NCBI GenBank assembly: GCA_038380435.1
Contig: JAWZYU010000013.1
Coordinates: 15,265,901 to 15,329,900 of the forward strand
Direction: 5' to 3'
Length of the DNA: 64,000 bases
Origin: Ryuthela nishihirai
Taxonomy: Eukaryota; Arthropoda; Arachnida; Araneae; Heptathelidae
In this document: positions 51,701 to 60,700 of the stretch, piece by piece
How positions within the stretch are numbered: the first letter of the stretch is position 1
Layout: each line of letters begins with the position of its first letter
Made by a program: the position numbers and the translations under genes
The notes under the pieces: generated by a model
The model's database searches: none
Seen by the model: only the letters and a program-made list of their open reading frames with translations
What the model was told of the DNA's origin: nothing

Positions 51701-54700
51701 ATATGCCTATTTTTCCCAATCTTCACAAAATCTTAAAAGTCCCAGAAGTAGTCTTTATTCTTTTGATTATCTCATATTACACATCCACAATATTGGTTAC
51801 ACAGCTCCTATAAGTGTACCCGATCATACAATTTCAACTTGCTTGATTGTTTGATACATTCCACAAAATATCCAAGCAATGACCATTTTCTCATTGTTTC
51901 TGAAAGAACACTCCCAAAATGGCAATTCAGCATATCATACTTGTCTAGGGTGGCATGGGTACCTATCCCATACAACAGTACATATATACTATATATATAT
52001 ACACAACATATATACAACAATACATATATACCACACGGAGGCATACAATATTATGCTCAATATCATCCAAATATTAAAAGGCATTCAACACCAAATATTT
52101 GACAATTTTGACTGCTGTGTAAACCTACATAACTATCTTTAGCTAAACCTGAAAAACAATAATAAATTCATAGTAAATATTACAGACAGCAAAATTTTAC
52201 AAGCATTTGCTTCAAATTATAGTTTTTATCCATATTGTCCAACTTTTAGAGCAAGTTGACCCAAATGCAGTTTTATTGTTTGCTCAAATGAACATTTTTA
52301 CCTTTGTATTTTTAATATTTACCTAGCTTATTAGTTTCTTGCATTGAAAACAAGATGCAATTAAAAATTTCTAATGAATATCTTTCATTTCCAAAACTGT
52401 TTTTAAATGAATCTTTAAAGTGTCAGAAGTCTGAAACTCATTTTTTAAATTAAGGTTATGTAGCCTTTTCCTTTGAATTTAGGTCAGTTTACTAAATAAC
52501 ACTATTCAGAATTAAATGTAGTTTTATTTAGTGTATAACAGACCCATGCTTATTAGTTATTTTGTGTTAACATTGCTTTTATTTAAAATTAACTTGGTCA
52601 CAAATGCATTCATTGTTAGAAACTTGCATTCAAAGGGATAAAGCAGAATTTTGGAACTTGATTTTGAAGCTTAATCACTATCCGAGCTGTTTCAGTAAAT
52701 ATAAATAGCATTTCGATCAGTTATTTGTGAGAAAACATTTTATTCAATCTCTCTAAATATTTCATACCTTTGTGCTTCTCTTTCATCTTTAGGAATACAG
52801 TTTGCTAGAGAGTCCAATATAAACACTTGTCCCCATTCAGTACATTCGTTCAGCGCTGTCAATAGCTTATTTATCGTTTGTGCATTCATATCTATTAAAG
52901 GTTGTCCACTGCTTGATGCTTCATTTATCTCAGAAAGTGCAGCTACAGCATTTGCAACCACCTGCAAAGCAAAATACAGAGCATTAACTTCAAAATATAG
53001 TACTAAAGCACTTCTTGATTTAATGTAATTTATGCTTCTTTCACCTTCAGGCACACTGTTCATAACCCTATTCACTAACTATAGTTATGCATGTGGACAA
53101 CAGGATCAAACCAACGGAGTCTCTCTCTCTGCACAATATGCTACTCAAATGAGGTTGCACACTCCTTTGTCTTACCTAATCATTATTTACAAAGTTTAAC
53201 CACCTAATGCCCAAGATATTGTATAAGCATCTAGAATTAAAATAAGTTTCCTGTTATCTAGTTTATAAAGGGTTCATATTTCATTACCATAATTAACTCT
53301 AGAAAGAACAAAATCATTATACAGTCTAAATTTAGTCTTTATATGCCTTTTCTCCACACACTCCATAGATTCATAAAAGTCCCAGCAGCAATCCCTATTT
53401 TTCTATTTATCTCATGCTACACATCACCAGTATCTGTTACATAGCTTCCAAGATAATTAAACTAAGACATTTGCTAAGAGTGCAGCCATTCAAAGCAACT
53501 GAGGCACCATCTGCCAGATCAATTTTCATCACTTTACTTTTTTTCTCTGTTTATCACCAAACCTACTCTATTACCAGTCTCATCAACATGATTAGCCAAC
53601 AGGGCCAAATTATCTGCATAATCTAAATTTTGAAATCTTTAGACCATAAAAGACCAAAATCTTTCCCTTGCAAAGAATTTTGCATAACATAATCAATAAC
53701 CAAACTAAAGGGAAAATGAGACAAAATGCACCTTTGTCTAACTCTACTAGAAATGCTAAACCAATCGCTATAAGCCTTACCAACTCTCACATGTGACTCA
53801 GTGTTATTATAGAGAGCTTTCATTACGTTAACTAACTTATCAGGTATGCCTTACTATCTCACGATCAACCACAAATTATGACAATCAACAGAGACAAAAG
53901 CCTTGTTGAAATCTACAAAGCTAGTAACCAAAAGGTTTCTGAAACTCTAAACATTTCTCAAGAATCTGTCTAAGTGAAAAAAAAAACTGATCTACACATC
54001 CCCTACCACTTCTGAATTTACACTGTTCATAACACAATTGTCCATCAACCAGATTCCTAATTTTATTAAGCACAATCATGCAAAGAACTTTACCTGGAAC
54101 AGAAAGTAGACTGATACCTCTTTAGCTATCACAAGTACTGTGATCTCCTTTTTTAAATAATAATAGCTCTTGTAAAAAACTTTAAGAACAATGCCTTTAT
54201 CATAAAAGATATTCAAAATTTCAGTCAGCCATATGGTAACAAAAACATATCCAATTCTTAAGTATTTCAGTAGTTATTTCATCCACCCCTGGGGATTTAT
54301 GTAGTTTAAGGTTAGAAATAGCCAAAATAACTTCAGATTGTGTTATAGGGCCAACATTAAAGCCAGTAATGCATCTATCATCATTACAAACAATGGGAGT
54401 AGAACTAACTACATTGTTTAGAACATCACAGAAATGCTCAGCCCACCTAGTGGTCCTATATAGGGATAGGATGGCAAACGGCGTTCATGGGCACCATGTC
54501 TGTGCTCTGCGAGTGCGTCAGTTAGGTTAGCTGACTGATGATCTAGCTTTGTCAACATACATATGAGGACGGAGCAACTCTGTAATAAGATTTTGTTACT
54601 TAAAAATCATGGAAATGCTTCCTGTTCTCAGTATTTTATACTAATATTTACTGATTATTAAGTTAATAAGAATTACTTAAAAAAAATTAAAATTAAAGCC

Positions 54701-57700
54701 ATAACTGTTCTTTCATACATTTAGTCCCAGATATTAAATTTTTACTTAAAAAATAAAAATGTTTAACATTCCTGAAACGATATGGGAATATTTTTAATTT
54801 GGGTTCTGATTTATGCTTTTACAAAATTAATATTCAAATTCTATTCAAAAATAATAGTTTAACATTTGTAGCATAAGCAAGCTTTATAAAAATATTTTTA
54901 CATATTCTGAAATCTGTCAAAATTATGCTATATATATATAAAGAACTAGAACATTCTACATGACTTTTTTTCCTTTATTACACTATAATATAAATAAATA
55001 CCCCTTAAGCAGCTGCTTGTCACAGAGGTCTGACAGGAGCGTGTCAGTTTAATATGCCATATTAGGAGATCAGTGAGGATGGTGGGACCTCAGAAGAAAT
55101 ACAACCAAAACATCCACATCTTACCCGGGGCTCGAAACTAGGTCCCTTTGACCAGTAGCCTAGAATTCTAACCACTTTCAACCACTTTATATTATGCATC
55201 TACACGTTTTTTCAATCTGGTAACCTGTCTGTAGTTTAGCAAACGAAGAGCAAGAAGCACTCTGTTCAGATATGTCACCATATGAATTAATTGCCAACAT
55301 ATCATCAACATTAACTTCATTTACGAACAATTTGCAATATTTTCCCTATTACCAGTGTTCACTAGTAAAGTGTTATTACATGAAGTAAAATTATAAGTCG
55401 TTTCTTCAGCAATCAAAAAGTTTCTTTTACAATAATTATGATCTGTATAAACCTTTGCTTCTTCAGCAGCTTCATTTACATGGTTTCTTTTAGGGCTTTT
55501 ACGTGCTTTTGATACTGGGCAATGTAAAAATATATGGTTGGCACTACTGAATTTTTTAACTTCCTTTGGCCATCAACTTGAATTTTCTTCCACTGAAATA
55601 TATCAAAATGATCTTCAAAATGAGATATCAAAAGATAATTAGAACTCTCATGAATACATATTTTAAAAAATCTAATTCATTTGCTTTTCAATGACTTTTG
55701 CCTATTGCCCATAATCAAATTATTATTTTATGGGTTGGGTTGATTTTACCTCTGAGCAACACTTTTTTGCACACCATGGGCTAAATAATGACCAGGTCAC
55801 AAGGACCCCAAAGACTCAGAGAAGGTTGGGGGAGGGGACCCACTGGAACAGCTGTTGGGAGGCAGATGGTAGTCTCCCATTAAGTGTGTTCTTTAATGTG
55901 CACAGGGTATGACTCTCCTGCACACAGGGTCACGGCTTAACATCCCATCTGACGGATGTGGCCTTTCCAAGCCCATCGGTGTCCCCTACTGACCGTGGGC
56001 AGGATGGGGAATTTTGCAGAGATAAATCTCAACGCTGACCCAGCTGGGACTCGAACCTGGGAACTACAGATTACGAGCCTGGCACGCTACCGACTGAACC
56101 ACCCCCGCCCCATTATTTTATAGAGATAATGATAATAAATGAAATTGTTTGAATATAGACACTGCCATTATTTTAATTATTTGTTTCGAAATAAGTAACT
56201 TTGAATATGTTTGATTACATACAATATTTTGCAAAATGTTTCCCGACATTTACATGTTATGTGAATGGAAAATTACATCCAAATTTCCTTAACTGCGAAA
56301 AGAAGTTTTTTTTTAAAAATGTCACTAGAAATGAATTGAAGATCTCGCACAAATTCTCGATTTTCAGCAACATTCTTTTGATATTTAGAGTTATTAAGTT
56401 GAAAACATTGAGCAACAAATGTTGCTGTTTGACATTTTCAAAATTAATTGAATGATTACACAAATTTCTAACGCAGCATTCATTTTAGTAAGTGAACTTT
56501 CAAAACAGATTTTTACAATAATGTCAATGAGGTCTACAAACTATTTGGAATGTATTAGTAATATTATCCGAATGTTCAGCAGTAGTTGGTGTTCAGAATC
56601 TGTTGGTGTTCAGAATTCCCGTTTCACTTTAACTCCCCATATACTTCTTGTGCAATCTTTTGGGAAAGCTTTCATGAATTTCCTTTTCTTTGCAGAATTA
56701 GTGCAGCCAAAAGCTGCACAATGCAGCATTTTAACAAGGTTAATACCTTATGTTTATCAAGGAAAACAAATAAACAATTTACATTATAAAACAGCGATCT
56801 AATTCAGTATACAACCAACACAGGTATACACTTTACCTGTAACTGTCAAAGAGCTAATTGACAATCAAACACAGAAATGGCACCCATGAGACACGACAGC
56901 AAAACCCAATAGAAATCAACATCACCATTTGCCACCCTCTCCCTATGTAGGACCACTAAGCTCACCTAGCCATGACAGAATCCTCACCTTATAACCTTAC
57001 CTTATTTATCCTTCAATTCTTGCATACCTGTCTATTTTCTACCACACAAAACATTAACTATCTGGTACAGCTCTCTGCTGTTGTGCTATCTAACTGCTTC
57101 CTCTGCTTTGTCAGCCAAGCCATCAAGCCAAAGATTCTTATCAGCAGCTAACTGATCCTTTACACGTTTATTAAGCTCTCTGTAATGCTTTCTATTAGGG
57201 CTAGTAGGGTATTGATTAAGGACATTCCTGCAGTTCTTTCTTTCTGAAATAAGCTCAAGTGCCTTATCACTCAAATAATTCTTCCTCCTCTGCTCCTTTT
57301 TCCCTAAAAGAGTACTGTTATTTTCCAAAAAAGCCTGTTTAAAATGGTCCCATTCTTCCTCAACTTCAGTAGTAAGCATATACCATGACTGTCATAATGA
57401 CTAAGTAACCTATCATTGTAAGCTTTAGCTATAACTGAGTCTTTCAGAGGTTCAGAATTAAAGGTAAGTTTTTTTACCTTCACACAACACTTCTTAAGTT
57501 TAAGTTGCAAGACACTTTGAACAAGGTAATGGTCAGATACAATTTCAGTTCCTCTATATGATCTGGTATTCCTAACAGAACTAGCCTACTTATCAATAAT
57601 TAATATTTAATCAATCATATTCTTATGCAACTCATCTGGTGAAACCCACTTGTACTTATGTATGCCATGGTGTTTGTATTAAGTGCAAGTTATTCTCAAT

Positions 57701-60700
57701 CCATTAAGTTTACTTATCTGTTGGAAACATTGCCCATTGCAGCTACCAATACCAGAGACCAATCACCATTCCCCAAAGGTCTGAGTCAGTACCAACTTTA
57801 GCACTGAAGTCACCAAAAACAAGGGAAATATCAACTTTCTTGACAGAATTCAAAATATCTTGAAGTCCATAAAACCTATCTTATATTTTTGTCCATAAAA
57901 CCTATCTTTATCATCCTTATCAGCATCCTTAGTGGGGGCATAACAACAGGTAACATTCAAATCTTTAATGCTTGTCTGAAATTTTGCTGTAAGAAACCTT
58001 TCATTAATGTATTACTAGCGTGTCTGCTGAGAAGCAAACCTACACCTTGGAGATGCTTTTTATCTTCCCTCCCTGGAAAGAAAAATTAAAGATTATTTTT
58101 TTAGAATCTGACCTTTATCCATTTGGTCTCTTGCAAGCCGAGAATATATACAAATAATGGTGGAATTCTTGTGTGAGGACATCAAGAGAATAATCTCAAT
58201 GTAGAGTCCTCACATTCCAACTACTTATGGAGAGAAAATGATTAGTGGGATGTTTAAAGAAAGTTTGTTTATTGAGAAAGGGAATGCCGACAATATCAAA
58301 CAACCTCCTAATCGCAGTCATGGGCCAAAGACCTGTTACCCCATCACTACTAAAGGCTGAAGCCATCTACACTGGAAGACTTGCCCGAATGTAGAATTTG
58401 ACGATGCCAGTAGAAGCAAGAGTTCAGGTGCCTGCGATGACCTCTGCTCAGGATTATCCACCAGCTGATAAAACATATCCTGTGAATCTATGCACTTGGG
58501 GCTGTCAATCCACAAACAACCAGAAAACCCAGCAGCATATTTTCCCTCAATAGAGGCCCACCAGTGCAGCAAATGCAGAATCCATAGTGAAGCTCAGAGT
58601 CTTTATATCATTCCAGCTGGTGTAATGGTCAGCACCATGACCCTGTGTGGTTGATTATTACTAAGCATGGGAGAAAAAAAAAGTAGCCATAGTAGTCCAG
58701 ACCAGTAGCCCAGAGTTCAGGTGCCTGAGATGACCTCTGCTCGTCATCAGCCATTGTAATGGATAAAGGTCAGATTCTAAAAAAATAATCTTTAATTTTT
58801 CTTTCCAGGGAAGGAAGATAAAAAGCATCTCCAAGGTGTAGGTTTGCTTCTCAGCAGACACGCTAGTAATGCATTAATGAAAGGTTTCTTACAGCAAATT
58901 TCATACAAACATTCAAGATTTGAATGTTACCTGTTGTTATGCCCCCACTGAGGATGCTGATAAGGATGATAAAGGTAGGTTTTATGGACAAAAATATAAG
59001 ATAGGTTTTATGGACTTCAAGATATTTTGAATTCTGTCAAGAAAGTTGATATTTCCCTTGTTTTTGGTGACTTCAGTGCTAAAGTTGGTACTGACTTCAG
59101 TGCTAAAGTAGGCCATACTGATCTGGCAGCCCTTCCCTTCACTCCACAAGAGAGTATATCATTTGAAAGGTACTAACGGTCTGCATCAGAAGAAGGCAGG
59201 ATCGGACATAGGTGCTAGGCATGGCCTATTCTGTACATCATCACCGGGGATTGGTGCATAGCTCTCCTTTGACTCCTAGCTACCATTTATAGATTATTAT
59301 CATTTAGTTGAAGTTTAATGGGTAGTCCATTGAGTTCGCTTCATAAATCTTACAGGCAGTTTATCTTAACAGATATCTGAAAAATGTTTACCACATATCT
59401 TAGCATGTGTGCATCGAGTTTATCTTCAAACCAACATTGCAACATCCACTTTATACTAAGTTTTGCTTCTAATAGGAATGTATATGTAATGTTGTTTTTC
59501 TTATTCTGTGAAGGATTACTCACGTAGTTTGCTACTGTACAGTGGCATGATAAAAAAAAATTACTTGAAAGACTTCGCAGAGAGAGAGAGAGATTCACCA
59601 TGTGGAGAACAAAGAAAGATATGAAAGAACAGATGATTTTCAACTCATGTTTAGAGATTTAGAAGGATTTCTCTCATGAAGCGAGAATTAATTAGATAAA
59701 ATTCAATGAGTTGAATTCAGATGTTGGTTCCTTGCTCTGTGCTTAGATGGCAGCACAATTCAAGATGGCATAAAAGAACTCAACTTGTAGGAAGAGAAGG
59801 ATAGTCACAAGGAGCTTAATCGTAATGACGCCCTTTGGGGCTAGCCATTTGGCATTGTAGCATAAGTCCTTGTTTCTCAGCAGTGCTTGCCAACTTCCCT
59901 CAGGAATCTTTCTCAGGAAGCTTCATCTAACTTGAGCTTATAATGCAAAGCCAATCAATTCAGGTTTTACCATCACACACAACCCAATGCTATTATGCAG
60001 AACTACAGTGTCCAAAAAGTCCCTTTACTAAAAGTTTGCAAATTAAAAAGTACATGAAAGAGATTACAGTTATGTATCTAATTAGTATATTATATCTTCA
60101 TCAGTATTTCATAACATATGTAGAAGTTCACAACAGGTGTTGGAAATGTTCACTGTTCTCTTACAGGCACAGTTCCACATGTTTGCACATATTCGTACAT
60201 TTTCAAACATTAAATAAAGGGACTTTTTGGATACACTGTATTATTATGTTAATTTTCAGATTTCATGATGAACCACAAAAAATTATAAGAATTAAAAACT
60301 TTAAGTGGTATCAAAGGAATAAAAAACTTATTCAAGCATAACAGCAATTCCTCATGTAAAACCCACTCACGTAACTCCTTTTCACAATAAAATGATTTAC
60401 ATTTTAAGGAACAGTATTCCCATTAAGTAGTGCACTATACTCAAAATAGCACTGACTATTTGGCTCAGTGTTACAGTTTTGGGCATTCATCTGCATGGAG
60501 GAATACATTGCCATTCATCTCTTTCAGTGTTTTGTTTACTATTGAATCAGGTCGCGATTTTGTTGGTTTGAATATACACCAAAGAGCCAAAACATTATGA
60601 CCACCTGCCTAATATGATGTTGGTCCTACACATGCTGCCAAAACAGCTCTTACCCGGCGAGGCATGGATGCTACGAGATTTCTAAAGGTGTCTTGTGGTA

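Larger units (their letters stand above)
49629..52767 (-). other. intron with Tc1, mariner and LINE fragments
   Basis: Contains the Tc1 copy 49692-50821, a mariner 3' relic 51185-51490, a minus-strand LINE fragment 51560-51835 and a TA-rich microsatellite 51965-52035. The rest (52100-52760) is AT-rich and includes one copy of the AT-rich dispersed repeat near 52430-52600. Confidence 0.7.
54448..56958. mobile_element. 2.5 kb DNA transposon (hAT or P superfamily) inserted in the LINE
   Basis: Terminal inverted repeats of about 30 bp (TAGTGGTCCTATATAGGGAT left; TAGTGGTCCTACATAGGGAG on the minus strand at right), with an 8-bp target duplication AGCCCACC (54440-54447) / AGCTCACC (56959-56966). 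The interior is decayed and carries two SINEs. The minus strand at 55530-55660 contains [19 protein letters not shown] and [11 protein letters not shown], reminiscent of a THAP domain; that favours the P superfamily, while the TAG start favours hAT. Confidence 0.8.

Noticed and set aside
58336..58572. 78-codon minus-strand frame as a LINE first ORF
   Set aside because: It lies upstream of the LINE endonuclease, but the peptide shows no zinc knuckle, coiled coil or other ORF1 feature.
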